23,106 bases of DNA from Paucidesulfovibrio sp050251775 (GCA_050251775.1 JBFWMD010000061.1:1-23106), one strand, 5' to 3'. Positions 1 to 7,469 are shown, counted from the first letter of the stretch. The notes: generated by a model not told the origin, from the letters alone. Made by a program: numbers and translations.

Positions 1-208
1 AAACGCATATTACGCCGTTGTCATTGGCGTACACCGGCTCGTCGCCCCCCGCGCGGGGGCGTGGATTGAAACTTCTGCGCTCCAAACCCTTTTTTCTGCG
101 GCGGTATGGTCGCCCCCCGCGCGGGGGCGTGGATTGAAACGAGGGCTTCTTCGATTTCATGCCTGTACCACCGCAAGTCGCCCCCCGCGCGGGGGCGTGG
201 ATTGAAAC
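1..208 (+). CRISPR. Leader-distal end of a type I-C-like CRISPR array
   Basis: Three identical 32-bp repeats lie at 41-72, 109-140 and 177-208. Each begins GTCGCCCCCC and ends GGATTGAAAC, and the centre is a C5/G5 palindrome able to form a hairpin. The window opens with AAAC (1-4), the last four bases of a further repeat, so the spacers are 5-40, 73-108 and 141-176, all exactly 36 bp. No repeat follows 208. In this repeat orientation (GAAAC at the 3' end) the leader lies to the left, outside the window, so these are the oldest units. The repeat form is typical of type I-C systems. No cas gene is visible. The three complete repeats show no terminal decay. Confidence 0.97.
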
Positions 209-300
209 ACGGCATTGAAGGAACACTGCATGGCTGGTCCTGCCTGCTTCCTTCTTTGGTGCGGCGATGCGTACAGGCGGCATTTTCGGCCGGGACGAAG

Positions 301-340
301 AATCCCCGCAATGCGATAACACACTGCGGGGATTTTTTTT
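301..340 (+). terminator. Intrinsic terminator downstream of the CRISPR array
   Basis: A 10-bp perfect stem (AATCCCCGCA at 301-310 with TGCGGGGATT at 325-334) encloses a 14-nt loop. It runs directly into T residues up to 340. It would end rightward transcription, including any CRISPR precursor transcript leaving the array. It is duplicated at 7603-7644. Confidence 0.75.
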
Positions 341-384
341 GGAGCCAGGAAAGAGACTCGAACTCTCGATCTGCTGATTACGAA
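340..384 (-). pseudogene. 3' fragment of tRNA-Thr gene
   Basis: Read on the minus strand, this holds the tRNA-Thr sequence from the 5' edge of the anticodon loop through the T arm, acceptor 3' strand and CCA end (TGG at 340-342). The 5' half (acceptor 5' strand, D arm, 5' anticodon stem) is missing and is replaced by AT-rich DNA from 385. It cannot make a tRNA. This is the expected leftover when an element integrates into the 3' half of a tRNA gene. Confidence 0.88.
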
Positions 385-851
385 GAAAATGTCTGGAAAA
401 TAAGTATTGAAATAATTGAACTTGTTTTGCTGACTTTCGTATATCGGGGCAAAAAGGCGTATCTTGGTATACACTCGGTATATCAAAAGAAAATACATGA
501 TTTTTGGGCGGTTACCTTTGATTTTCTGATTTGTTATGCTTGAGGTTTCATGCCAACTTTGTGTGATCTCAGGCAGTTATAGGAACGACCTACTGATTGT
601 TGGTCCGTGCTATGGCGTAACCAAATTAAAAAGCGTTATCCGGTAGCTCAACGGAGCGGACAACTACTCTTTCCAATTTCGTTTCAAATACAATGGTCCA
701 ACCCTCCGGATATCCGCGCGATTCGATTTCAAGATTACTGCAGGTCGTACACCAATGGGGCCACCACCAGCATGTCCAGTTCAGGGGGCCACCTCGAACA
801 AAGGGGCCATGGTCATCATGAATCTGTTTATCAAAATAGTTGGGACAATGG
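385..851. other. AT-rich island left end with no supported gene
   Basis: I find no gene here with a family signature, credible start and ribosome binding site. An 82-codon open frame at 607-855 is unrecognised and lacks a good Shine-Dalgarno sequence. The DNA is AT-richer than the flanks and holds repeated TATATC/GTATAC-like words near 440-485. It may contain eroded mobile-element DNA, but no integrase or transposase motif is readable. Confidence 0.6.
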
Positions 852-880
852 TTGACAGCAAGTAATCGGGAGGATATTTA
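852..880 (+). promoter_or_regulatory. Sigma-70 promoter of the IclR-type regulator gene
   Basis: A perfect -35 TTGACA (852-857) is separated by 17 bp from TATTTA (875-880). Transcription should start near 887, just upstream of the operator at 893-915, so a bound repressor would block initiation or early elongation. Confidence 0.75.
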
Positions 881-892
881 AATAAAAAAAAC

Positions 893-915
893 GAACGAAG
901 TGCGACAATGCCGCA
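893..915 (+). promoter_or_regulatory. IclR-family operator O1
   Basis: GAACG (893-897), three bases, then TGCGACAATGCCGCA (901-915). The second part is an inverted repeat TGCGA-N5-TCGCA with one mismatch. The same composite element occurs at 1706-1728 and 1902-1924. It lies between the promoter and the start codon of the IclR-type gene, which suggests autorepression. Confidence 0.75.
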
Positions 916-927
916 CAAAAGGTGAGC

Positions 928-1686
928 ATGTCAGAAGGCAGGATCATACAGTCGGTAGCTAGGGCGCTGAGCATTTTGGAGCTGTTTGAAGGCCCCTCAA
1001 TAGATCTGAGCGTTACGGAGATCGCCAACAAGCTCGATTTGAGCAAGAGTACTGCCTTTGGACTGATCAACACCCTGGCTCACAAGGGGTATCTTGAGCA
1101 GAATCCGCGTGATTCCAGATACTCACTCGGACTCAAGTTGCTTCGTCTCGGTGGCATGGTCAGAAAACACAGCATCTTGTGTCGCAAGGCCAGACCCTAT
1201 CTGGAGCAGTTGGTAAGCGAGTTTTCGGAGACCGTGCATTTGGCCGTGGAGAAAAACGGCTTGGTTGTCTACATAGAGAAGATCCGCGGTGCCAAGACCA
1301 TATTCATGCAGTCGGATGTGGGCGCGGAAAATCCCATGTACTGCACCGGTGTCGGGAAGTGCTTGCTGGCCTACATGCCCGAGGAACGTCGGGAGCGTAT
1401 CATCCGGCAGATGGGCGAATTGGAACGGCGCGGCCCCAATACGATCACTGATCGCGATGAACTCCGAAAGGAGCTTGAGAGCATCAGGGGCAAGGGGTAT
1501 TGCTACGATGACGAGGAGTATGCACCCGGTCTGCTTTGTGTTGCCGCTCCGGTCGAAAGCCCAGGGGCAGGCGTTGTGGCTGCAGTGAGTCTTTCTGGAG
1601 CCAAAGCCGGCATTCCGTCCAGAAAAATGGAGGAACTGACGGCACGAGTGGTGGAAGTGGCCGGAAAGATCAGCGCCGAATTGTAA
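928..1686 (+). CDS. IclR-family transcriptional regulator
   Basis: A 252-residue protein with standard IclR architecture. The N-terminal winged helix-turn-helix spans roughly residues 5-65 (SVTEIANKLDLSKST is the recognition region). A C-terminal effector-binding domain follows, with the ARPYLEQLVSEFSETVHLAV start and CTGVGKCLLA motif typical of the family. The ATG at 928 is chosen over the in-frame GTG at 922 because AAAGGTGA (918-925) is then correctly spaced; nothing usable precedes the GTG. It is the first gene of the plus-strand catabolic cluster, with an operator before it and two after it. By family it should sense a sugar acid or its 2-keto-3-deoxy product and control the aldolase-permease-dehydratase-dehydrogenase genes. 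The ligand, and whether it represses or activates, are inference. Confidence 0.93.
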   Translation: MSEGRIIQSVARALSILELFEGPSIDLSVTEIANKLDLSKSTAFGLINTLAHKGYLEQNPRDSRYSLGLKLLRLGGMVRKHSILCRKARPYLEQLVSEFSETVHLAVEKNGLVVYIEKIRGAKTIFMQSDVGAENPMYCTGVGKCLLAYMPEERRERIIRQMGELERRGPNTITDRDELRKELESIRGKGYCYDDEEYAPGLLCVAAPVESPGAGVVAAVSLSGAKAGIPSRKMEELTARVVEVAGKISAEL

Positions 1687-1705
1687 TTTTTTTCGAAATA
1701 AAAGT

Positions 1706-1728
1706 GAACGCTGTGCGATAATGTCGCA
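1706..1728 (+). promoter_or_regulatory. IclR-family operator O2
   Basis: GAACG (1706-1710) then TGCGATAATGTCGCA (1714-1728), whose arms TGCGA and TCGCA are perfect inverted repeats. It lies just past the regulator stop codon, in the 305-bp gap before the aldolase gene. A GATAAT within it could serve as a -10, but no convincing -35 is seen. Confidence 0.75.
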
Positions 1729-1901
1729 TACTCTCGAAAAACAAGTGGTCATGAAGAGCCAGCAGGAAGAAAAGATTGCAGCTGACACCTTAAAATTGTT
1801 TGAGAAGTAGAAGGCGTTGGCGTTATCTGGATTGGTCAAGCTTTTTGTTGGAGAAAACGGCCTGATGCCGCCCGTGTGGGGAAAGTTTTGGTATTAATTG
1901 T

Positions 1902-1924
1902 GAACGATGTGCGACAATATCGCA
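1902..1924 (+). promoter_or_regulatory. IclR-family operator O3
   Basis: GAACG (1902-1906) then TGCGACAATATCGCA (1910-1924), again with perfect arms. It lies 67 bp upstream of the aldolase start codon. O2 and O3 are 196 bp apart, which would allow looping or separate control of two start sites. I cannot assign the aldolase promoter with confidence. The rest of the 1687-1991 gap shows nothing else supported. Confidence 0.78.
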
Positions 1925-1991
1925 CATTATCGCCGAATGATTACGTTTGATTCCGGGATAACCGGTTTTTTGTCAACTCAAGGAGATCAGA

Positions 1992-2870
1992 ATGTACAAA
2001 GGTATTTACACGGCAATTGCCACCTTGTTCGACGTGGAAGGTGCCGTGGATAAGGCGGCCAACGCCAAGCTCGTCGATAATCTCATCGAAGCCGGGACGG
2101 ACGGAGCTCTGTTCCTGGGCAGCACGGGTGAGTTCTTCAACATGAATATGGAGGAGAAGAAGGAACACTTCTCGTTCATAGCCGACCATGCAAAGGGACG
2201 GTTTTCCCTGTTCGCCGGGACCGGCGGCATGGATATACGCGAGACCATTGAACTGACGCAGCATGTGCAGGAGTGTGGTTTTGACGCGGCAGTGGTCATG
2301 TGTCCCTATTATTTTAACCTGCCGGAAACAAATATTCGAGAATATTTTGACCAAGTTGCGTCCAATGTGGACATCGACGTGCTGCTTTACAATTTCCCGG
2401 CACGGAATGGCGTGACCTACTCCCCGGAAATGATTCGGTCCCTTGTCGAGGATCACAAGCACATCGTGGGCATCAAGGATTCAGGGTCCACCCTGGAGGA
2501 CATGCGCCGCTACATCAGTGAAGTGGCCAATGCTATTGACGGGTTCAGTGTCTTCTCCGGGTTCGATGAGTTTTTGGTGCCAAACCTGCTTTCCGGTGGT
2601 GCGGGAACTATTGGAGCTCTGCCCAATTTTGAACCGGAGTTGTTCGTCAAGTTGCGCAAAGCCGTCGAGGCGGGTGACCTTGATGCCGTTCGCGCAGGTC
2701 AGAAGCGTTTGGCCGGTCTCATGAAGCTGTACACCGTGACCAATCCGTTCGTTGCTTCCGTCAAGTATGCGATCAATCAAAAGGTCGTTCCCACATATCC
2801 TGCAATGCGATTCAGTTCCCTGACCATCTCCGAAGAAGATATGGCCCGGGTGAACGAAATTATTGCCTGA
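1992..2870 (+). CDS. DapA-superfamily aldolase, probable 2-keto-3-deoxy sugar-acid aldolase
   Basis: A 292-residue class I aldolase of the dihydrodipicolinate synthase/N-acetylneuraminate lyase superfamily, the usual length. The substrate-loop motif GSTGEF is at 43-48, the catalytic tyrosine is Tyr133 in LLYNFP, and the Schiff-base lysine is Lys162 in GIKDSG. AAGGAGA precedes the ATG with normal spacing. Next to an IlvD/Edd-type dehydratase and a gluconate-type permease, a lysine-biosynthesis role is unlikely. Reversible cleavage of a 2-keto-3-deoxy acid to pyruvate and an aldehyde, as by E. coli YagE, is the best reading. A true DapA is possible but disfavoured by context. The exact substrate (C5 or C6) cannot be told from sequence. 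Confidence 0.9.
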   Translation: MYKGIYTAIATLFDVEGAVDKAANAKLVDNLIEAGTDGALFLGSTGEFFNMNMEEKKEHFSFIADHAKGRFSLFAGTGGMDIRETIELTQHVQECGFDAAVVMCPYYFNLPETNIREYFDQVASNVDIDVLLYNFPARNGVTYSPEMIRSLVEDHKHIVGIKDSGSTLEDMRRYISEVANAIDGFSVFSGFDEFLVPNLLSGGAGTIGALPNFEPELFVKLRKAVEAGDLDAVRAGQKRLAGLMKLYTVTNPFVASVKYAINQKVVPTYPAMRFSSLTISEEDMARVNEIIA

Positions 2871-2886
2871 TGCTTTCCGTGGAATC

Positions 2887-2922
2887 AATCCGGGCGTTTT
2901 TTGGGGGTTGCCGCCCTGGATT
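2887..2922 (+). promoter_or_regulatory. Intercistronic RNA hairpin between aldolase and permease genes
   Basis: AATCCGGGCG (2887-2896) pairs with CGCCCTGGATT (2912-2922) as a 10-bp stem with one bulged T, around a 15-nt loop. No U-run follows, so it is not a canonical terminator. It may protect the upstream message end or tune permease expression. Confidence 0.45.
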
Positions 2923-2964
2923 ATATTCCGTAACGCTCACTTCTATTCCTTGGAGGAGGGAATT

Positions 2965-4380
2965 ATGACTCCTGGTATTTTTATAGTTGTTCTGACGGTA
3001 GCTATCGCGGTCCTGATGCTACTGATCATGAAGATCAAGATGCATCCGGTGCTGGCACTGTTTCTTACGACCTTGGGGCTTGGTCTGGTCCTTGGCAACG
3101 GCGTGGTTGGGTCGGTCAATCTGATCAACTCAGGCTTCGGCGGTACTCTGAAAGGTATTGGCGTAACCATCATCTTGGGATCCATCCTGGCCATGGGTAT
3201 TCAGGATTCCGGGGCAGCTACATCCATTGCCAACTTCTTTACCCGCCTGTTCCGGGGTAAATGCCTCGAACTTGCACCGGCTTTGACCGCCTTCATCGTG
3301 TCCATTCCGGTCTTTGGCGACATCACCATGGTGCTGACCGCGCCCATCGCTTCGATTCTGTCTCTGCGCCGAAAGATATCCATGTCTTCCATGGCTGCGT
3401 TCACCGGCCTCGGGCTGTTTCTGACCCACGGTCTGGTTCCACCTACTCCTGGTATTCTGGCCATCGCCCTGATGTATGGTGCGGACCTCGGTCTGACGAT
3501 CTTCTGGGGGACGATCATCAGCGCCATCGCATTCTTCGGTACCTGGCTGCTGCTCCGCTCCTGGTGTGCCAAGGAATGGATCGCTCCTCGTGAGGACTTT
3601 GTTGAAGGCTTTGAACCGGCCAAGTCCAATGCCGTTGAAGAGATCGTCATCCACGAACCCAATCTGCCCAACGCCTTCCTGGCCTTTTTGCCGGTTCTGA
3701 TTCCGGTTGTGCTCATCACCTTCGCCTCGTTCGCCAAGGTTTCCATGGGTGAAGGTAGCGCTGCTTTGGGCTTCTTTTCCTCGGTCGGTGACCGTGTGAT
3801 CGCCCTGTTGCTGGGCGTGGTTTTCACCATCGTTCTTGGCTTCATCAAGGCCGCCAAGGTCAGGGGCCACCACAAGCGGATTACCGGCAGCGACAAGGAA
3901 TCCCTCAAGGAAATCATATTCCACAGCTGGGTTGGCCGCGGTCTTGTCGTGGCGCTGCTTCCCCTGTTGATCACCGCCATGGGTGGTGCCATGGGCGCGA
4001 CCCTCAAGGCAGCTCCCGTCATCAAGGAACTGGGTGTGCTGGTCACTTCCAGCAATATCCTGCCGATCCTGGTGCCGTATCTGACTGCCGTGATCCTGAT
4101 GACCGCCGTCGGTTCCATGACCACAGCCGGTCTGACCGCCGCCGCTATCATCCTGCCCATGATGGATTCTCTGGGGCTGTCTCCTCTGGCAGCCACCCTG
4201 TCCATCGGTGCTGGGACCATGATGGTCAACCATCTGAACAACAGCGGCTTCTGGATTATGTCCCAATTCTTCAACCTGAATACAAAACAGGGGATCAAGT
4301 ACATTACGTTCCCGTGCGCCGTGGCTTCGGTCATCTCTGTTGTTGCATTGATGATCCTGGTTTCCATGGGCTTCATCTAA
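2965..4380 (+). CDS. GntP-family sugar-acid permease
   Basis: A 471-residue, very hydrophobic inner-membrane protein with about a dozen predicted membrane segments and the features of gluconate:H+ symporters. These include the opening membrane helix with an MKIKMHPVLALF-type motif, GFGGTLKGIG, IPVFGDI and HGLVPPTPG. The ATG at 2965 follows an excellent GGAGGAGGG (2952-2960); an in-frame ATG at 2863 would overlap the aldolase and is rejected. GntP-family carriers import gluconate, related aldonates or, in some branches, small hydroxy acids. With the neighbouring dehydratase and aldolase, an aldonate is the likely cargo. The gene is cotranscribed with its neighbours by position (94 bp after the aldolase, 39 bp before the dehydratase). 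Confidence 0.92.
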   Translation: MTPGIFIVVLTVAIAVLMLLIMKIKMHPVLALFLTTLGLGLVLGNGVVGSVNLINSGFGGTLKGIGVTIILGSILAMGIQDSGAATSIANFFTRLFRGKCLELAPALTAFIVSIPVFGDITMVLTAPIASILSLRRKISMSSMAAFTGLGLFLTHGLVPPTPGILAIALMYGADLGLTIFWGTIISAIAFFGTWLLLRSWCAKEWIAPREDFVEGFEPAKSNAVEEIVIHEPNLPNAFLAFLPVLIPVVLITFASFAKVSMGEGSAALGFFSSVGDRVIALLLGVVFTIVLGFIKAAKVRGHHKRITGSDKESLKEIIFHSWVGRGLVVALLPLLITAMGGAMGATLKAAPVIKELGVLVTSSNILPILVPYLTAVILMTAVGSMTTAGLTAAAIILPMMDSLGLSPLAATLSIGAGTMMVNHLNNSGFWIMSQFFNLNTKQGIKYITFPCAVASVISVVALMILVSMGFI

Positions 4381-4419
4381 ACGTCGATATGAACGGGTTT
4401 AAACCAAAAGGATACGATA

Positions 4420-6111
4420 ATGAGTAAGTTTAAGAGCGAAGACATCCTTCAAGGCGAGGGCAGCGCCTTTTACCGCTCCCTTTACAAGGCCATGGGGTAT
4501 TCCAATGATGAGTTGGAAAAACGTCCGATGATCGGCATCGCCAACTCCTGGACGACTCTGGTTCCCGGACACACCAACCTCAAACAGGTGGCAGAGTCCG
4601 TCAAAAACGGTATCTACCGGGGGGGTGGCACCGCCGTGGAGTTCGGCGTCATCGCCGCCTGTGACGGTATTGCCCAGGGGCATGATGGCATGCATTTTAT
4701 TTTGCCCTCCCGTGAGTTGATCTGTGACTCCATCGAAGTACAGGCCCGGGCGCATCGCCTGGATTCACTCGTCCTGCTTGGTTCCTGCGACAAGATCGTT
4801 CCAGGCATGCTGATGGCCGCTGCCCGGTTGGATATCCCGGCGATCATGGTTCACGGCGGCCCCATGGCGGGCGGCGTGGTCTTTGACGACCGCAAGTCCG
4901 ATCTGACCTCCATCTCCGAGGCTAGAGGCATGTATTCCTCCGGCAAGATCTCGTTCGATCAATATGAGACTCTGGAAGACACTGCCTGCCCCGGCTGCGG
5001 TTCCTGTTCCTTCCTCGGAACGGCCAACACCATGTGCTGTCTGACCGAGGCGCTGGGCATGTGCCTGCCTGGCGGAGCACTGATTCCGGCAGTGCATTCC
5101 GATCGTATGCGCACGGCATTTGCCTCGGGCATGGCTGTCTGCGAGTTGGCCCGCAAGGAGATCACCTCCCGTCAGGTCATGACCCCGGAGGCCATGGAGA
5201 ATGCGGTCATGGTCACCATGGCCATCAGCGGATCGACCAATGCCGTCCTGCACCTGAGCGCCATCGCCAATGAGGCGCAGATGGGCGTCAATGTTCTGGA
5301 TCTGTTCTCCAAGTATAATACCAATACCCCGCAGATCGCCAAGGTCAACCCCGCAGCCAAGTGGGACATGGAGGCGTTCTGGCAGGCGGGCGGTATTCCC
5401 CGTGTCATGCAGAATATGCGCACCCTCCTGCATGAGGATGTCATGACCTGCACCGGCCTGCCGCTGAACCGGAACCTGGACGATTACAGGTTCAAGTTCC
5501 CGGAGAACAACGAGATCATCAAATCACTGGACGCTCCCTTCGGCCAGACCGGTGGCATCGCGGTGCTCCAGGGCAATTTGGCTCCCAAGACCGGAATCAG
5601 CAAGCCCGGGGCTATCGATCCTTCCCAGCATCGGTTCAAGGGGACGGCCAAGGTCTACAACTCCGAGGAAGAGGCCGAAGAGGCCATTCTCGGCGGCAAG
5701 ATCGTGGACGGCGACGTGGTGGTCATCCGTTACGAAGGCCCCAAGGGCGGTCCCGGTATGCGCGAGATGTTCATGGCCATGAAGTACCTGTATGGCCGGG
5801 GGTTGAGCAAGACCACGGCCCTGATCACGGATGGCCGTTTCTCGGGCACCAACAACGGTTGTTTTGTCGGTCACATCTCCCCGGAAGCGGCAGAAGGTGG
5901 GCCGTTGGCCATCGTGGAAGACGGCGATCTCATTTCCATTGATGTTATTGACGGCAAGCTCGATCTCAAGGTGTCGGAAGAAGAGATCAAACGCCGTTTC
6001 GAAAATTGGAAGAAACCAAAACGCAAGTTCACCACCGGTTATCTTGAGCTGTACTCCCGTGTTGCCACATCCGCCGCCGAAGGCGCCATAATCAAGCGCG
6101 AGGCAGAGTAA
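4420..6111 (+). CDS. IlvD/Edd-family dehydratase, probable sugar-acid dehydratase
   Basis: A 563-residue member of the dihydroxy-acid/6-phosphogluconate dehydratase family, which carries an Fe-S cluster and removes water from 2,3-dihydroxy acids. The cluster cysteines fit GSCDKIVPG (Cys123) and ACPGCGSC (Cys190, 193, 196). The family sequences NSWTTLVPGH near 42-51, SGSTNAVLHL, and TDGRFSGTNNG with GHISPEAAEGGP near the C-terminus are present. AAAAGGA (4406-4412) precedes the ATG. By sequence alone it could be called IlvD (branched-chain amino acid synthesis). Between a sugar-acid permease and a dehydrogenase, downstream of a KDG-type aldolase and under an IclR regulator, a catabolic aldonate dehydratase is preferred. 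Fe-S enzymes of this family are oxygen-sensitive, which suits an anaerobe. Confidence 0.88.
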   Translation: MSKFKSEDILQGEGSAFYRSLYKAMGYSNDELEKRPMIGIANSWTTLVPGHTNLKQVAESVKNGIYRGGGTAVEFGVIAACDGIAQGHDGMHFILPSRELICDSIEVQARAHRLDSLVLLGSCDKIVPGMLMAAARLDIPAIMVHGGPMAGGVVFDDRKSDLTSISEARGMYSSGKISFDQYETLEDTACPGCGSCSFLGTANTMCCLTEALGMCLPGGALIPAVHSDRMRTAFASGMAVCELARKEITSRQVMTPEAMENAVMVTMAISGSTNAVLHLSAIANEAQMGVNVLDLFSKYNTNTPQIAKVNPAAKWDMEAFWQAGGIPRVMQNMRTLLHEDVMTCTGLPLNRNLDDYRFKFPENNEIIKSLDAPFGQTGGIAVLQGNLAPKTGISKPGAIDPSQHRFKGTAKVYNSEEEAEEAILGGKIVDGDVVVIRYEGPKGGPGMREMFMAMKYLYGRGLSKTTALITDGRFSGTNNGCFVGHISPEAAEGGPLAIVEDGDLISIDVIDGKLDLKVSEEEIKRRFENWKKPKRKFTTGYLELYSRVATSAAEGAIIKREAE

Positions 6112-6881
6112 TGCGACTTGACTTCACGGGAAAGACGGTGGTCGTTACCGGGGGAACTTCCGGCATCGGGCTGGCCATTGCTACGCTGTTTGCCGAACTC
6201 AACGCCAAGGTGTCTGTCTGCGCACGGTCGGCAGAAAATGTCGACAGGGTGGTTGCCAACCTGCGGTCGCAAGGATTCGTAGCGCATGCCAAAAGCGTGG
6301 ATGTGGCCGACAGCCGGTCCATGTTTGCCTATGCGAAGGAGGTTCAGGCCACGTTCGGCGGCATTGATGTCTGGATCAGTAACGCGGGCGTGTATCCCCA
6401 GCACAAGCTCATCGACACCCCCGAGGACGTCTGGGAAAGGACCATTCGAACTAATATGACCTCCATATACCTGGGCGGTCGCATTGCTCGGGACACAATG
6501 TCGGGGCGGGGAGGGGTGCTCATAAACGCCTCCTCCTTCGCCTCGGTCATGTCCTCCGTGGGCAGCGGCTTGTACGCAGCCACCAAGGCTGCCGTTACCA
6601 GCATGACCAAGACGCTGGCGGCGGAATTGGCCCCGTATGGCATTCGCGTCAACTGCTATATCCCGGGGGTCATCGATACGGCCATGACCCATCCGCTGCT
6701 GGAAGAAAATGGGGAGGCCATGCGTCGAACCATTGCCCTCAACAGATTCGGCAAACCCACGGACGTGGCGGCGGCCGTCGCTTTCCTCGCATCGCCCTAT
6801 GCGGATTATATCTCGGGTACCTCTCTTGAGATCAGCGGTGGCAAGTTTTGCACGCAGAATCCGACTGCCGCCTGGGAGTAG
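6111..6881 (+). CDS. Short-chain dehydrogenase/reductase (SDR)
   Basis: A 256-residue classical SDR. The Rossmann nucleotide motif GGTSGIG is at 14-20, NAG at 91-93, catalytic Ser142 in NASS, and YAATK gives Tyr155 and Lys159. The C-terminal stretch ends in the usual ISGTSLEISGG-type segment. Its ATG overlaps the dehydratase TAA by one base (TAATG), so translation is coupled and it is the last gene of the operon. It may oxidise an incoming sugar, lactone or hydroxy acid, or interconvert a keto intermediate. SDR sequence does not fix the substrate. No strong intrinsic terminator follows; the next rightward one is at 7603-7644. Confidence 0.92.
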   Translation: MRLDFTGKTVVVTGGTSGIGLAIATLFAELNAKVSVCARSAENVDRVVANLRSQGFVAHAKSVDVADSRSMFAYAKEVQATFGGIDVWISNAGVYPQHKLIDTPEDVWERTIRTNMTSIYLGGRIARDTMSGRGGVLINASSFASVMSSVGSGLYAATKAAVTSMTKTLAAELAPYGIRVNCYIPGVIDTAMTHPLLEENGEAMRRTIALNRFGKPTDVAAAVAFLASPYADYISGTSLEISGGKFCTQNPTAAWE

Positions 6882-7171
6882 AAAGACGCTCCCAAAACAT
6901 GGTCTGTATGTGATAATCCGAATGGATTGTGATAATAGCGGCAGCCTTGGGCATCATGCGTACGGGGGGATTCCCATGGAAGGGAGCGGTAGCTGGTCGC
7001 GATTTCGGGGCGGTGGATGCCGCGCAGGGGAATTTCGGCCAGCCGGTCGAAAGCGGTCTTGATCTCGCGCAGGGAGGCGTCCGCCTGATCCTCGCACCAC
7101 AGGGCGGCCGTGTATTCCCGGATGCCGAGCAGATGCGCCTTGGCAGCCGCCGTGATGCGGACATCAGCCAT
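6806..7171 (-). pseudogene. parE: ParE-type toxin, C-terminus apparently replaced
   Basis: The open frame is 121 codons. Residues 1-68 follow the RelE/ParE toxin pattern: an N-terminal strand VRITAAAKAHL, IREYTAALW, a helix with FDRLAEIPLRG and EIATSYRSLPWE. The last two strands expected next (an aromatic-rich strand, then a V-R-LH-x-MD type end) are absent. Instead comes an unrelated tail running 76 bp into the SDR gene on the other strand. The break falls near 6965-6970, next to a run of six C. ParE proteins are normally about 95-100 residues. Its ATG overlaps the parD stop by 8 bases (ATGGCTGA), the classic coupled arrangement. I infer a truncated, probably inactive toxin. A divergent but complete toxin cannot be excluded. 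Confidence 0.6.
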
Positions 7172-7421
7172 TCCGGCGCTGCCTGGCCTCGGCGATGATG
7201 TTTTCCATGCTCTCCGCGACGAACTCTCCGCGTTCGGCCTGTTCAGCCCCCAGGCGCAATTCCCGCCGGAGCGCGTCCAGCTTCATCTGGCGGATCAGCT
7301 CCTCGTGCGTCTCCATGAACCGGAGCGCCTCACGGACGACCTCGCTCGCGTTGTTGTAGAGGCCGCTTTCCACCTTTTCCCGGATGCTCTTTTCCAAGGT
7401 CGGCGTCAGGGATATATGCAT
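7164..7421 (-). CDS. parD: ParD-family antitoxin
   Basis: An 85-residue protein with the ParD/CopG ribbon-helix-helix start (MHISLTPTLEKSIREKVESG), then YNNASEVVREALRFMETHE and a charged C-terminal helix that would bind ParE. The ATG at 7421 is chosen over an upstream in-frame ATG at 7463 because AAAGGGA lies just ahead of it and the protein then begins with the DNA-binding strand. It should bind its own promoter (palindrome 7451-7469) and neutralise the toxin encoded in the overlapping downstream frame. Since that toxin looks damaged, the antitoxin may be a survivor that protects against related ParE proteins or simply persists. Confidence 0.88.
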   Translation of the reverse strand: MHISLTPTLEKSIREKVESGLYNNASEVVREALRFMETHEELIRQMKLDALRRELRLGAEQAERGEFVAESMENIIAEARQRRNG

Positions 7422-7450
7422 GCTTCCCTTTTTGTGTTGAGTGCGGAATA

Positions 7451-7469
7451 CAAAGATTGACAATCCTTG
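7451..7469 (-). promoter_or_regulatory. Palindromic operator and promoter region of parDE
   Basis: CAAAGATTG-A-CAATCCTTG is a 19-bp palindrome with 8 of 9 arm positions matching, 30 bp upstream of the parD ATG. On the minus strand it lies within a weak promoter (TTTACA, 17 bp, TATTCC). This is the expected place for ParD autorepression. Confidence 0.6.

Larger units (their letters stand above)
268..384. repeat. Left copy of tRNA-Thr-derived direct repeat (att-like)
   Basis: This segment matches 7570-7690 in the same orientation. Positions 268-300 differ from 7570-7602 at 6 of 33 bases. The hairpin 301-334 is identical to 7603-7636. A 4-nt length difference falls in the T-run. Positions 340-384 match 7646-7690 with a single difference (370 T versus 7676 C). 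Similarity stops abruptly after 384. It is read as one attachment-site end of an integrated element, the other end being the intact tRNA gene. Confidence 0.85.

Noticed and set aside
106..543. 145-codon frame across CRISPR repeats and the tRNA fragment
   Set aside because: It crosses repeats, a terminator and a tRNA remnant, so it is not a plausible gene.
637..712. tRNA-like element: 76 nt with TATCCGG/CCGGATA ends and a GCTC...GAGC D-arm-like hairpin
   Set aside because: The anticodon arm has a mismatch and lacks T33, and no T arm pairs. The resemblance is probably chance or a decayed fragment.
607..855. 82-codon frame in the island left end
   Set aside because: It has no recognisable domain and a poor start. 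It may include transposon debris but no motif supports this.
1751..1810. 19-codon frame between operators O2 and O3
   Set aside because: It has no convincing ribosome binding site and no recognisable feature; it lies in regulatory DNA.
2863..2964. Upstream extension of the permease to an ATG at 2863
   Set aside because: It overlaps the aldolase end and runs through the intercistronic hairpin; the strong Shine-Dalgarno fits the ATG at 2965.
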